IMG/VR virus record: IMGVR_UViG_3300003690_000018
Location: 1-44,180 of that record
Direction: 5' to 3' (one strand)
DNA length: 44,180 nucleotides
Source: a virus
In this document: positions 1 to 8,694 of the stretch, one piece after another
Layout of the letters: every line of letters starts with the position of its first letter
How positions within the stretch are numbered: the stretch's first letter is position 1
Notes under the pieces: generated by a model
What the model saw: the letters and a program-made list of their open reading frames with translations, nothing else
Databases searched by the model: none
Told to the model about the DNA's origin: nothing
Translations under genes and position numbers: made by a program

Positions 1-91
1 CCCTGCCCCGCCGGTTACTAAAATCCGCACAACTAGAACCTAGAGTGTACGTTCTTGACTATAAAGCGCACGTCGCCCTCGCTCATGTTTT
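1..91. repeat. 91-bp terminal direct repeat (circular overlap), left copy
   Basis: Bases 1-91 are identical to 44090-44180. The repeat holds the last codons of the DegT/ColD-like gene and the first codons of the epimerase gene, so joining the ends restores two intact, adjacent genes. An odd-numbered exact overlap of this size is typical of a k-mer assembler closing a circle. A short genuine terminal redundancy cannot be excluded from sequence alone. Confidence 0.93.
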
Positions 92-1157
92 GATGACAAG
101 GGAGGTACAGGAACATATTGCCAATATCTTCTGCTGCAGGGTAATCCCCAGGCCAATAGTAAGAAGGAGTGTTGAATGCTTGCTCCAACGGGAGACAGGA
201 AAAGAGCCTGCGACACTCGATTCCGGCGTCTTCAAGTGCCCAAAAGGCGGCGTCTCTGTTTTCTTTGCTGTCAAATCCAATCGGGTACCCATGCGGGACT
301 ATGACCTCCCCCTCTTCTTCAACGAACTGTCCTCCGAGCATCTCATCCATGCGCTCGAAGTTCTCCCTCCGCCTGGCTATCATCTTCGGTGCCTCTGATA
401 GTACAGCACAGGCTAGAGCGGCGGTAAGATTGCTCATTTTTCCATTGAATCCACTGTATTCATGGGCGAACTTGTCGTAAGGTAATTTCGTGCCCTCTCT
501 GCCGTGGTTTCTAAGCGCTCGGCATAATCCCGCAAGTTCGTCGCTAGAAGTGACAATTGCTCCGCCCTCTCCGCAAGTAATCGTATGACTTGCGAAAAAA
601 CTATAGGTTCCAATCTGTCCGAAAGTTCCCGCCCATCTGCCATCAAGCCTCGACCCAAAACTTTCACAAGCATCTTCAACAAGACGAGGGTGGTCGTGAA
701 ACTCAGACGCAATGCGTCCCATAATATTCGACGGGAATACAATACAATCATCTCCTATCTCTTCCGTCTGTAATTGTCCATCAGGTGCGTAGCCAGTCTT
801 GCGTTTCTTCAATGTCCATCTCTCATAATCTACATCCCTGAACACCAGCACAAGACCGGCTGCAAGCACCGCAGAGGGCTGCGCCTCAAAGGTGAGGGCC
901 GGCGTTATGACCTTGCGCGCCCCTGTGTGGATATGCATGGCCTTCAGGGCTATCATGTCGGCCATTGTGCCGCTTGAGACTGCAATGGCATGCTTGGAGC
1001 CAACCATAGCTGCTAGAGCTTCTTCAAATTCTTGCACATAGGCACCAGAGGTAGGCCTGCCCACGTCAAGTACGTTTTGTACATACGTATGGGCAAGGTC
1101 TGGGATAACAACCGCCGAAAAGTTGACTCTATAATCTCTAGTCACGAGGCTGTCCAT
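33..1157 (-). CDS. DegT/DnrJ/EryC1-family PLP enzyme with His in place of the catalytic Lys (ColD-like sugar dehydratase?)
   Basis: About 374 residues, the usual length for sugar aminotransferases of the DegT/ArnB fold. Visible family motifs are AVSSGTMAD near residue 60, VEDACESFGS, and SFFASHTITCGEGG near residues 186-199. In this last motif aminotransferases carry the PLP-binding lysine (usually N-K-T), but here the residue is His191. The same replacement is known in GDP-4-keto-6-deoxymannose 3-dehydratase (ColD) and is tied to 3-deoxygenation rather than amino transfer. I infer a deoxysugar-forming enzyme for virion or host-surface glycan. The ATG at 1157 is chosen because AGGA lies 7 nt upstream; a TTG at 1178 is in frame. 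It overlaps the upstream glycosyltransferase by 16 bp, and the epimerase starts 2 nt after its stop across the circular junction. Confidence 0.82.
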   Translation of the reverse strand: MDSLVTRDYRVNFSAVVIPDLAHTYVQNVLDVGRPTSGAYVQEFEEALAAMVGSKHAIAVSSGTMADMIALKAMHIHTGARKVITPALTFEAQPSAVLAAGLVLVFRDVDYERWTLKKRKTGYAPDGQLQTEEIGDDCIVFPSNIMGRIASEFHDHPRLVEDACESFGSRLDGRWAGTFGQIGTYSFFASHTITCGEGGAIVTSSDELAGLCRALRNHGREGTKLPYDKFAHEYSGFNGKMSNLTAALACAVLSEAPKMIARRRENFERMDEMLGGQFVEEEGEVIVPHGYPIGFDSKENRDAAFWALEDAGIECRRLFSCLPLEQAFNTPSYYWPGDYPAAEDIGNMFLYLPCHQNMSEGDVRFIVKNVHSRF

Positions 1158-1876
1158 CGCTGTCCTGTGGCTTTCCAATAATCATCTGTCCTAACGTGCC
1201 CGAGATGCCAAATTGGCTCCCTTCCGAGCTTGGCATCGTCTTCTCCGAATCGGACAGGGACGGCAACGGTTGGGCCTTCGTTCTCCCAGAACTGATTACC
1301 TCCTCTAAGTTCCGCCTCGCCCGGCATGTCGAAGGGTACCGCAGGGTACGGATAATAAGCGTCTGCAAAACGACGATGCCGAAGAGAAAACCCAATAGAA
1401 CACAGATACGGGTCATCAGACTTATCCTTGTCAAGAATCCAGTAGTGCTGGCCGCCCGAACACTTCCACAGTTGACCATAAATCCCTCTGGTGTAGTCCC
1501 AGAAAGCCAGACGCCCCATCTTTATGTGCCCTACATCCTCTCGTTCGAGCAGTAGCTTCACGTCACCCGTGATGTCCCAGTCGCACCAGGGAACGAAGTC
1601 ATCGAGTGCGTCTATCCACACCTCGCCACTCAGCTCGGCTGCGCGGTTGTACGCGGTGGCTAAGTCCATCTTGTCCCCCCTGATTATGTTGTAGTCGAGG
1701 CCCTTGACTACACTTTCGTACATTTCAAGGTCTTCGGGTGGAGACCCCATATCGACAATGTTGAATAATTTCTCCCCATCGTAGTTCACCTGGTGAACTA
1801 GCCCCATGAGGGTCAGGAGTCCATACTGGGGTCTGCGGTACGTATATAGATTTAGGGATAAGACCGGGAGCTTCAT
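1142..1876 (-). CDS. Family 2-like glycosyltransferase
   Basis: 244 residues with the layout of a small GT-A glycosyltransferase. An N-terminal strand MKLPVLSLNLYTYRRP is followed near residues 80-95 by AAELSGEVWIDALDDFVP, where the acidic DD pair fits the metal/nucleotide-sugar DxD position. The ATG is preceded by AAAGGA at 8 nt. It overlaps the DegT/ColD-like gene, placing it in the surface-sugar cassette that continues over the junction. Donor and acceptor cannot be read from the sequence. A role in decorating tail fibres or capsid, or in masking the host receptor, is inferred from position. Confidence 0.7.
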   Translation of the reverse strand: MKLPVLSLNLYTYRRPQYGLLTLMGLVHQVNYDGEKLFNIVDMGSPPEDLEMYESVVKGLDYNIIRGDKMDLATAYNRAAELSGEVWIDALDDFVPWCDWDITGDVKLLLEREDVGHIKMGRLAFWDYTRGIYGQLWKCSGGQHYWILDKDKSDDPYLCSIGFSLRHRRFADAYYPYPAVPFDMPGEAELRGGNQFWENEGPTVAVPVRFGEDDAKLGREPIWHLGHVRTDDYWKATGQRWTAS

Positions 1877-1988
1877 GTGGGTTTTCCTTTGGGTGTCCTT
1901 CTGCGTCTTTTAGTACCTTGCAGATGAAGTCCTTGGTGCTAATCTCGTCGTTGCTCCATGACGTGAGCAAATGGTGGTGTTTATGCAT
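1725..1988 (-). CDS. Uncertain small ORF upstream of the glycosyltransferase
   Basis: An 87-codon frame starting ATG-CAT (MHKHHHLLTSWSNDEIST). The first 37 codons lie in otherwise empty sequence and have a protein-like composition. The rest runs over the start of the glycosyltransferase and reads like an out-of-frame shadow. The ribosome binding site is weak (GTGGG). It may be a small real gene or a decayed remnant. I recognise no family. Confidence 0.25.
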   Translation of the reverse strand: MHKHHHLLTSWSNDEISTKDFICKVLKDAEGHPKENPHEAPGLIPKSIYVPQTPVWTPDPHGASSPGELRWGEIIQHCRYGVSTRRP

Positions 1989-2022
1989 GAGTCCCACTCT
2001 CTAAGCGTGCGAATTCGCTCTG

Positions 2023-2193
2023 CTATTTTGTGGAAAGCAGGTTTGTAATAGTTGTTGAGTACATAAATGCGGTGTTTATCGCCCACAGTAAACCCTCCAC
2101 GACCACGATAGTTATTATCGCGATGACTGCCAAATGCCAGGTAGGGGGATTTGTTCTATCTCTCGCCAACGACAGTATATCACGAGTTGTCAA
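2023..2193 (-). CDS. Small single-pass membrane protein (56 aa)
   Basis: A 56-residue frame beginning at TTG. It reads MTTRDILSLARDR, then a hydrophobic stretch of about 20 residues centred on VIAIITIVVV, then a short polar tail. The TTG overlaps the TGA stop of the preceding gene in the form TTGA, matching the ATGA and GTGA junctions used throughout this genome, and this is the main argument that it is translated. Possible roles are a holin-like or host-membrane protein encoded among tail genes. No family is recognised. Confidence 0.5.
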   Translation of the reverse strand: MTTRDILSLARDRTNPPTWHLAVIAIITIVVVEGLLWAINTAFMYSTTITNLLSTK

Positions 2194-2615
2194 ACAGGGC
2201 GGCCAATCGCAGCCAACAGGAAGGGCTTTATGTAGGGTAGATGGCGCTCATTGACGACAATTATGCGCTTCCCGCTGGACGTGACGCCCACATTGCGTAG
2301 GACATCACGCACCGTGTTCTGGGTAACGGAGTGGAAGGGGCCGTTATACTCCAGAACTGTGGCGTAATCGAGTAGGTCAAAGTCGGTCTTGGCTCCACCC
2401 AATATACTGCCACCAAGGACGCTTACCTGTGTACGAAATCGTATACCCAACTCTGTGAGTGCCTTGGCTATACGGGACTCGGGGCCGTTTAGGGTACCAA
2501 TGCGCTCAACGGGCTCTAGGTCAGGTACGCTAGGACGGTGAAAGCGGTGGGCACGCAGAGCTATGCGCGTCCTGCCTATGTTGCGCGCATTGGCTCTTAT
2601 TATGTTGCGGGGCAT
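2190..2615 (-). CDS. PD-(D/E)xK nuclease-like protein (DUF559/Vsr-like), tail region
   Basis: 141 residues. Residues about 45-125 follow the pattern of small Vsr/DUF559-type nucleases: an early Glu (GPESRIAKAL), a Gly-rich turn, KTDFDLLDYATVLEYNGPFH with candidate catalytic Asp and Glu, then RDVLRNVGV. The position usually held by the catalytic lysine is Asn (E-Y-N), so activity is uncertain. It lies between tail genes, overlapping the upstream gene by 1 bp. A virion-associated or moron nuclease acting on incoming or host DNA is possible, but this is inference. Confidence 0.55.
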   Translation of the reverse strand: MPRNIIRANARNIGRTRIALRAHRFHRPSVPDLEPVERIGTLNGPESRIAKALTELGIRFRTQVSVLGGSILGGAKTDFDLLDYATVLEYNGPFHSVTQNTVRDVLRNVGVTSSGKRIIVVNERHLPYIKPFLLAAIGRPV

Positions 2616-3028
2616 TACTTGTTCCTGGCAGTCACCGTATAGGTAACACGCATAGTTTCGCCGGACGCCTTGACGACAGGCGTCACCGTAGCTCTAAGGT
2701 GCATAACCTCGGGATAGACGCCGCTGACACTGTCAAACCCTACACCCCCGACGGTATCAAGCACATCCCAGATGCCCATCTCAGCCACGCCTGCTGTAGT
2801 CTCGGCCTCGTCTGTCTTGAGGAAGCCCTCAAGCGTCATGACATTTCCGTCAACAGACTCCTGTGTGAGAATCTTGCGGAATAACTGAGCGACCAGGGCT
2901 GGATCATCATTCGTGGGTGTGGTGGTTCCAGTGCCCACGCCGAAATAGTCCATAAACTTGGCACCGGATATACCGGACCAAGCCTTGAGCATATTGTTGA
3001 AGCCTTCGGTGGTTACTTTACCTGGCAT
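2615..3028 (-). CDS. Tail-associated protein, unknown family
   Basis: 137 residues. The second half has alternating hydrophobic residues and ends MHLRATVTPVVKASGETMRVTYTVTARNK, a beta-rich closing segment of the type seen in phage tail and fibre-base proteins. It overlaps its neighbours by 1 bp on each side (TAATG-type junctions) and follows the large nozzle candidate, so I place it in the tail or fibre attachment. No specific function is recognised. Confidence 0.55.
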   Translation of the reverse strand: MPGKVTTEGFNNMLKAWSGISGAKFMDYFGVGTGTTTPTNDDPALVAQLFRKILTQESVDGNVMTLEGFLKTDEAETTAGVAEMGIWDVLDTVGGVGFDSVSGVYPEVMHLRATVTPVVKASGETMRVTYTVTARNK

Positions 3029-4956
3029 CAGGGATTGTACTGTGCGTAATCGTAGGTGTAAGTCGGGTCGTCGTATGTGGTGGAGCTGGCGTTGCCCTTC
3101 TTGACTACTACCGTAATTTCAAATTCCATGTCCATAGCTACTTGCGGCCAGATGCTCTGCTCGGAGTCCACCATGACGAGATTTACGACACGCTCGTGTT
3201 CTTCTCCGAACTCCCAATCCTGGTCTGACCTTTGCAGGACGGACGTCTTGGTTATATAGACCAAGTGATGAATGGCGTGCATGTCAACAAAGCGCACTGG
3301 GGAGTTTGCTTCCTCGGCTACCTCCAAAAATAGCAGTCTATCTCGAACCGAGATTGTCTCGCGATTCCCGTCAAGTAGCCTCTGCTCATCAGTAGGATTT
3401 AGCTTCAGGTCTACTGAGTATACATACGTAGCCCTTGGTCTGTTGAGGAAGTTGACACTGAAGGACTCAATAACGGGCGTATCCGTGCCATCTGACTGTA
3501 TCTCAAACTCTAGTCTAAGCTGCTTGCTCTGCACAGCAGCATCCGGCTCGGAGAATGACACCACTATCTTGCCATTATTGGTAATATCTTGCAACTGTAT
3601 CCAGTTCTCTCCGCTGTCTATGGAGTATCGAATCCTCACAATGCGGCTGTTGTCGTTATCAATATTGCGAACCTCTACTGCGACATCTCGGAAGGCTTTG
3701 TCCATAAAGCGCAGGTCGCCATCGAAGTCTGATGTCTCGAACTTGCCAGAAAGGGCATAATCCGGGAACGGAACGTCCCTTAGCGTGAGCTGTCTGCGTG
3801 CGCGGGTATCTCCGTCGTTGAGGTAGGTACGTCCTGCGTTCAGGCTATAGCCTCCTGCGCGCATGCGTGTACCCGTGTCTAAATTGCGATAGGCCTGGTG
3901 CCATCCCAGTCCGTTATGGTAAAGAACCTCTGGAAACACGTTCTCGCCATCATCAAAGCACACATACAAGTAGAACGAACCCGTCCACATCCATACCGGC
4001 CTACCGTGACCATGTACATCCTTGTCGCGAGTACCCCCCATGATAGGGGTCATCTTGGTCAGATTACTTATGGTTCCGCTAGAGAGAGAAATTTTCCAAA
4101 TCTCCCCTAGGACATGAGTATGCAGAAACCCGTCGTGGTCTACAAGGGCGCGGCAGTTTCCAATAAATTTCTTGTTTGGAAACTCTATGATAGGGGTGAC
4201 GTTCGAGCCATCATAGAAATAGATGCCGTCCTCCTTGCCGATAACAAGAACGTTGAATGCTGTTCCCAGTCCCGTAACTAGAGTGTCTGGGTTGCCAACA
4301 TTTATGGCGCTGCCCCACGAGTCGCCAAGGTCTGAGGACTTCTTTATAGCGGAGCCGTCACCAAGCCAAAGGTCTTCACTCCACGACGCAAAACAGGAAG
4401 CCTTCTGCCCCGATTTGGGCTGTGTAAAAGTATCAACATCCGATGAGCGATAGAAGTCGGCACCGCTCTCACATCCCACAAACAATCTATTGCCGTGCCT
4501 GTGTAGCCACTTGGCGTCAGCACCAAGTACGGTGGTGCTCTGTGCCCACAACTGGGTAGCTATGATAAAACGACGTACTCTCGTACCTACGCCGACAACC
4601 ACATGGCCAAGCCCGAAGTCAATAATCTGTGGAGCGGTGGCGTTCTGTGATGCGTCGGCGCTACGCCATATGGCATCAAGGGCGATTGTCTCGTTCTTGG
4701 TCATATGGATGTTACCGTCAGTGAAGTAAATCTTCTGAGCGTTCGAGAATGTCAACTGGTCTATGCCCTCTACTGCTCCTGTCTGTGACCAAGCATCCCA
4801 GATACCCTCGCGCACGCGCGGTTCTGTTCCTACTGCGATACGAGGAGCAAAGTCGTCGGCTCTCTGCCTCTCGTAAGAGCCGGGGTCAATCATAAACCCA
4901 CGCTTGACACCATTAGCCTCAATCGTAACATGGTGAGTTTCTCCCGATACAGGCAT
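3028..4956 (-). CDS. Large beta-rich tail protein, candidate podoviral nozzle/propeller
   Basis: 642 residues with no transmembrane segment. Residues about 130-360 contain short repeated blade-like units such as NRLFVGCESGADFYRSSD, DLWLGDGSAIKKSSD and DGIYFYDGSNV, suggesting a beta-propeller. The C-terminal third is beta-rich. Podoviral tail nozzles (P22 gp10, T7 gp12) are propeller-containing proteins of similar size encoded just after the head-tail adaptor, as here. The call rests on position, size and repeat pattern, not on a recognised signature. The junction with the upstream gene is a 1-bp overlap. Confidence 0.5.
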   Translation of the reverse strand: MPVSGETHHVTIEANGVKRGFMIDPGSYERQRADDFAPRIAVGTEPRVREGIWDAWSQTGAVEGIDQLTFSNAQKIYFTDGNIHMTKNETIALDAIWRSADASQNATAPQIIDFGLGHVVVGVGTRVRRFIIATQLWAQSTTVLGADAKWLHRHGNRLFVGCESGADFYRSSDVDTFTQPKSGQKASCFASWSEDLWLGDGSAIKKSSDLGDSWGSAINVGNPDTLVTGLGTAFNVLVIGKEDGIYFYDGSNVTPIIEFPNKKFIGNCRALVDHDGFLHTHVLGEIWKISLSSGTISNLTKMTPIMGGTRDKDVHGHGRPVWMWTGSFYLYVCFDDGENVFPEVLYHNGLGWHQAYRNLDTGTRMRAGGYSLNAGRTYLNDGDTRARRQLTLRDVPFPDYALSGKFETSDFDGDLRFMDKAFRDVAVEVRNIDNDNSRIVRIRYSIDSGENWIQLQDITNNGKIVVSFSEPDAAVQSKQLRLEFEIQSDGTDTPVIESFSVNFLNRPRATYVYSVDLKLNPTDEQRLLDGNRETISVRDRLLFLEVAEEANSPVRFVDMHAIHHLVYITKTSVLQRSDQDWEFGEEHERVVNLVMVDSEQSIWPQVAMDMEFEITVVVKKGNASSTTYDDPTYTYDYAQYNP

Positions 4957-5606
4957 TAGGCGTTGTACTCACCCCTGTTTGGGTCTACGCCGGATAATGT
5001 GCCCACGTCCGACACTATGGGGATCATATTCCCGATACGGCCATTGCGGTTGCGAAGCAAGTAATTATCCACTCGCTGGCGTATCTCGGGAAGCATCTCG
5101 CCAAACACCTTGACGTCATTGGAAGGGGCCGTAAATATCTTGGCTGTAATCAACTCGAATATCGCCGCGTCTTGGAGGTAGGCATGCGGGAGCGCGACTG
5201 TTCCATCTGCACTAGATACACGCTCAAGGCGCTTGCGATACTGAAGGTGTAGAACCTTACCGCTATATCTAACAGTGTCGCGCTTCTTTAGAATGATTGT
5301 AAATACCGCGCCATCCTGTCTCTGAGTGACTCCACGCAACAATATCTTAGGCTCGTCATCCACGGTGGATACAACATACGGTATTGCGTAGCCCTCTTCT
5401 GTCTCGGGCGTAGCCGTAGGCGCGTACTCCACTGTGGCACTTGCCAGCGTTACGGTGCCATCAACGTCCACCTCGACAATATGAGGCCAGGCCTTATCAA
5501 TAGCCGAGTTCATTGCCTCTAGCTTCTGTGTCTCACCCCAGATGCTGTTGCTGCTGTCCTTGTAGAGATTGTTGATGGATTCAATCACATCAGAGATTGT
5601 GGTCAT
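4956..5606 (-). CDS. Head-tail adaptor/connector candidate
   Basis: 216 residues. It has an N-terminal helical segment (SDVIESINNLYKD...LEAMNSAIDKAWP), a central beta-rich part, and C-terminal helices with EIRQRVDNYLLRNRNGR. Helical ends around a beta insertion, with a position between capsid genes and the nozzle candidate, suit a podoviral head-tail adaptor (T7 gp11 or P22 gp4 type). I see no diagnostic motif, so this is positional inference. Confidence 0.5.
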   Translation of the reverse strand: MTTISDVIESINNLYKDSSNSIWGETQKLEAMNSAIDKAWPHIVEVDVDGTVTLASATVEYAPTATPETEEGYAIPYVVSTVDDEPKILLRGVTQRQDGAVFTIILKKRDTVRYSGKVLHLQYRKRLERVSSADGTVALPHAYLQDAAIFELITAKIFTAPSNDVKVFGEMLPEIRQRVDNYLLRNRNGRIGNMIPIVSDVGTLSGVDPNRGEYNA

Positions 5607-5884
5607 TATCTACCAGTCTTTTCGTTCCTTTTCTTGACGCTCTTACGGCCAGTGGTTGTCTTGGGCGGTTCGAGCAGGCTAGGCCAGATTTCCACGGACT
5701 CATCTCCTTGTGGAACAACGTCATACCCTTTGGTTCGGTGAAGGTGTACGGCAACCTGTTCAACAGAACGGCCTAGCGTCACATCAAGGGTATCTTCACT
5801 AAGCATGGCTACGCCGTTGTTAAATGGCAGTCCATAGGACCTGCCAGTATATGCTTTGTTGTCAGTCTTAATTAGGAATTGCAT
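5606..5884 (-). CDS. Small head-region protein, unknown
   Basis: 92 residues starting MQFLIKTDNKAYTGRSYG. The ATG at 5884 is preferred because AGGAGG lies 9 nt upstream; an in-frame extension to 5911 lacks such a site. The C-terminus is basic (TTGRKSVKKRNEKTGR). It overlaps the glycosyltransferase gene by 17 bp and touches the adaptor gene. No family recognised; a structural role is likely from context. Confidence 0.55.
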   Translation of the reverse strand: MQFLIKTDNKAYTGRSYGLPFNNGVAMLSEDTLDVTLGRSVEQVAVHLHRTKGYDVVPQGDESVEIWPSLLEPPKTTTGRKSVKKRNEKTGR

Positions 5885-6593
5885 TGATTGTGGCCTCCTT
5901 GTATGCCACATAGCTCACGAAATCATTTGCGGAGATGTACTGGTCTCCATATCCATGACCAACCACAACACTCCAATCAAGCCAGGACTTATAGCCCGAT
6001 GCGAGTGCCCGCTGGCAGAACACCCTGTCTTCCCCACGCCCGTCGTTAGGGACGGGAAAGGAGAACCAAGGTCTAGGTATAGCCTCAAACACATCCATTT
6101 TTATGAGTGTGAATGCCATGCCCACCAGGGGCTGTGGCTTTAGCTCTACTTTGGGGAGTACCGCTCCATGGAATCCTCCTTTTAGGAGGATGTCTGCGTG
6201 TTCCTGTACATACTGTAGCACCCCGACAACGTCGAGGTCTCCCGTCTCATCGTTATAGTCAATAGGAAAATGAGGGTAAGCGCGTCCAAATGACAGGCCA
6301 GAAACGATGTCCACGTTACGGTCAAGTAGCCTCTGGAGAGACGAGGGATGTGGTGCCATGTCGCTGTCCCAGAATAAGATGTGCTCCGCGCCTTCTTCAA
6401 GCGCATCTTCTGCCAAGGTGTTGCGGGCTGTGTCTATGGCCTGGCCTTCCACGAAGTTGGGCACCAAACCGTAAGAGGATGCAACGCCGCACATCGAGCG
6501 AACCACAGAACCCGCGAAGTCACGGGTGTGTGCTACCGCGATGTATACGGAGGAGGCACTTAGGCCTCCTCCGTTATTCGGTTGTTTTACCAA
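5868..6593 (-). CDS. GT-A glycosyltransferase inserted in the capsid gene cluster
   Basis: 241 residues. IDTARNTLAEDALEEGAEHILFWDSDMAP near residues 54-82 is the signature of the Anp1/GT2-like group found in phages, with DSD as the metal-binding DxD. GMAFTLIKMDVFEAI and NDGRGEDRVFCQRAL follow in the usual order. It sits between the Bbp16-like gene and the head-tail genes, suggesting modification of a virion protein or a late acquisition into the head operon. The start appears to be TTG at 6593 overlapping the upstream stop by 7 bp. The early codons hold a 9-bp perfect hairpin (6551-6559 with 6566-6574). Confidence 0.78.
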   Translation of the reverse strand: MVKQPNNGGGLSASSVYIAVAHTRDFAGSVVRSMCGVASSYGLVPNFVEGQAIDTARNTLAEDALEEGAEHILFWDSDMAPHPSSLQRLLDRNVDIVSGLSFGRAYPHFPIDYNDETGDLDVVGVLQYVQEHADILLKGGFHGAVLPKVELKPQPLVGMAFTLIKMDVFEAIPRPWFSFPVPNDGRGEDRVFCQRALASGYKSWLDWSVVVGHGYGDQYISANDFVSYVAYKEATINAIPN

Positions 6594-6970
6594 CTAGAAG
6601 CCGCAGACTCGCGTTGTGGCCCGGTCACGACACCGGCTGTAACGTTAGAGAATACGGGGCTTGTTCCCGCTACCAGATAATTGATTACCGCGTAGCGCCT
6701 GCGTGAATGTGCGTTCACAAACACACGAGCGCCGCCAGTGGCATTCATCGTCGAAGTCCTCGGCCCCTGCTCGGCGTCGCCCACGAGGGCTTCGTCAGAG
6801 AAGAGAACCTCTGCCCTTAGTTCGGGAGCGGTACCAGTGGCTGCCGTGTACGCAATCTCAACCCATAAACCACCAATCGGCCATGTTGAAATGTCCAGAA
6901 TGGTAGACGAGCGGGTGTTGTTGGTCGTAATTTGCTGATTGTCGCTGAATAGTAGGTTGGCATCATGCAT
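6587..6970 (-). CDS. Bbp16-like capsid-associated (decoration) protein
   Basis: 127 residues. The N-terminus MHDANLLFSDNQQIT followed by SSTILDIS matches the start pattern of the Bbp16 family, small proteins encoded next to the major capsid gene in podoviruses. The remainder is beta-rich. It lies 11 nt downstream of the capsid gene. A capsid-stabilising or cement role follows from the family and position. Confidence 0.72.
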   Translation of the reverse strand: MHDANLLFSDNQQITTNNTRSSTILDISTWPIGGLWVEIAYTAATGTAPELRAEVLFSDEALVGDAEQGPRTSTMNATGGARVFVNAHSRRRYAVINYLVAGTSPVFSNVTAGVVTGPQRESAASSW

Positions 6971-6981
6971 GTCAGTATCTC

Positions 6982-7965
6982 CTAGCTCGCGGCGAACCGG
7001 ACGCCCCGTATGACGCCCAAGGAATATTCAGACAGATTCCAAAGGCCTACAGGCCAGTCAATTCGGCGGAGGATTTGAGGTCCAGACTCCAGCTCTGCAC
7101 CATTCAGCGGGTCATAGGGCGTAGGCATCTCTTTACCAGTCGTGACGATGCCGTGCAGGCCATCTGTGGTATCCATGCGCACAGCATAAATGCTGGTTGC
7201 ATCTGCGCTGCCGTTGCCGGGGTCTTCCGTGTTGGTGATGATTTCCGTAGTCTTGTCTCCCAGGATACCAACGTCAATGATCGGAACCCCACGGAAAGAG
7301 GACACGGTTCGGTCAAACTGGTCTTGGGTATCAGACATCAAGCCAACACGGCGGAATGCCTGCTCAAAGCCAAGGACGGAATCCTCATTCATCAGAAGAT
7401 GAGTGGGGCTTACATACTTGATGAGACGGTGCAGGTAGTCCAGAAACGTGTTTTCGTTGGCCGTACTGGCCAGGATATTCAGTGCATCCCCAGTGCCGTC
7501 CTCGGAGGCGTCCCCGAAGATGGTCATGCGCGCAGGCATGTTTGAGAGGCGCTTTACAACACCCTCGAACTCGTCTTCGTTGTCGGCCTGGTCGCCGTTG
7601 ACGAAGGACTCGTTGAAGGTGTAAGCCATCGCTTGGGCTTTCATGCGCATTTGCAGTTCGAGCGGGTCTTGCCACATATTGCCAGAGTTGTCCAGGATGC
7701 GGTCGATTTTTACATCGCCGCCTAGGACGGAGAGAGTCTCCACGACTGGCTCTGTGGTACCCGTACCTTCGGTGTAGCCATTCCCAATCTTGCGGAAGGC
7801 AACTGAGGGAAGGGACTTCCAACGTGTGCCGGAAACCTGAAGTCCGGGGATTGTCTCAAAGGGCACAATCGACATCAGGTCAGAGGCTCGAAGCAAATCT
7901 GAAATGAAAGCTTTGTGCAATGGGTCTTTGCTGAGCTTGAAATGCTCAACTAAGGTGACTGCCAT
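6982..7965 (-). CDS. Major capsid protein (HK97 fold)
   Basis: 327 residues. The central segment FNESFVNGDQADNEDEFEGVVKRL, preceded by MRMKAQAMAYT, is the spine-helix and loop signature typical of HK97-fold capsid proteins. SPTHLLMNEDSVLGFEQAFR and GVPIIDVGIL follow, as expected for the A-domain strands. There is no N-terminal delta domain, consistent with the separate scaffold gene immediately upstream (17-nt gap). This is the capsomer subunit of the icosahedral head. Confidence 0.88.
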   Translation of the reverse strand: MAVTLVEHFKLSKDPLHKAFISDLLRASDLMSIVPFETIPGLQVSGTRWKSLPSVAFRKIGNGYTEGTGTTEPVVETLSVLGGDVKIDRILDNSGNMWQDPLELQMRMKAQAMAYTFNESFVNGDQADNEDEFEGVVKRLSNMPARMTIFGDASEDGTGDALNILASTANENTFLDYLHRLIKYVSPTHLLMNEDSVLGFEQAFRRVGLMSDTQDQFDRTVSSFRGVPIIDVGILGDKTTEIITNTEDPGNGSADATSIYAVRMDTTDGLHGIVTTGKEMPTPYDPLNGAELESGPQILRRIDWPVGLWNLSEYSLGVIRGVRFAAS

Positions 7966-7982
7966 TGTGTAGCTCCTATTTG

Positions 7983-8675
7983 TTATTTATTTTTGTTATT
8001 TATTTCAGCACGAGCTAGTTTATAGTATTCTTTCGAGTTGAGTCCGAGGTCTAGCTCATCCTTCGAACCCCCTCCCGTGGGATGACCGCCACCCATAACT
8101 TGAAACTTGCCATCGGCTTTCTTGGCATCTATCTTGGCGGCTGCCTCTGCAATCTCTGTTTCGGCAACCTCCTTCTTGGTCGGCTCCGCACGTTTATCAA
8201 TCAGGCCTCTGGCAATGGACACGAGGTCTCGGTCATCCCGAGCATTTGCGTGCCAATCACCATTGACATCCAGGCCGAACTCCCTGGATACCCAGGACAC
8301 CTCGGCGTTCCAGGCGGCTTGCGCTTCTTGCTGCTGTGTAGCAGCTTCCTGCACCTTGTCGAACTGCTTGGCTTTGTTGTCTCTCTCAAAGTCTGAAGCT
8401 ATGCCTTCGGCGTTGTCTACGCTTAGGTTCCCCAGAAAGTCCTGAAACAACGTCTGCTGGTCTGCCAGTTGGCGCTGATAAGTCTGGTGTACACCATTGA
8501 TTTCCTTGTCTTTGCTGCTGTTCCATGCCGGCAAAAGTTCTTCCCGTATTTCTCCCACGAGAGACTTTCTTTCCTGTGCAGCTTGGGCTTCGGCGTCCGC
8601 TTGCTCTGACCCGCTCCCTCCAGGCTCGGCCTTGTCAGCCGCGTCCGTGTTCACGTTGCCATCGGTTTCAGACAT
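7983..8675 (-). CDS. Scaffolding protein
   Basis: 230 residues, acidic and highly helical, with long Ala/Gln/Glu-rich coiled-coil-like stretches (EAQAAQERKSLVGEIREEL; EAATQQQEAQAAWNAEV) and a basic C-terminal end (YYKLARAEINNKNK) that could contact capsid subunits. The position directly before the capsid gene is typical. The start is the ATG at 8675 with AAGGAG 9 nt upstream; an in-frame TTG at 8705 belongs to a repeated regulatory-looking motif instead. Confidence 0.8.
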   Translation of the reverse strand: MSETDGNVNTDAADKAEPGGSGSEQADAEAQAAQERKSLVGEIREELLPAWNSSKDKEINGVHQTYQRQLADQQTLFQDFLGNLSVDNAEGIASDFERDNKAKQFDKVQEAATQQQEAQAAWNAEVSWVSREFGLDVNGDWHANARDDRDLVSIARGLIDKRAEPTKKEVAETEIAEAAAKIDAKKADGKFQVMGGGHPTGGGSKDELDLGLNSKEYYKLARAEINNKNK

Positions 8676-8694
8676 TCCAGTGTACTCCTTTATA

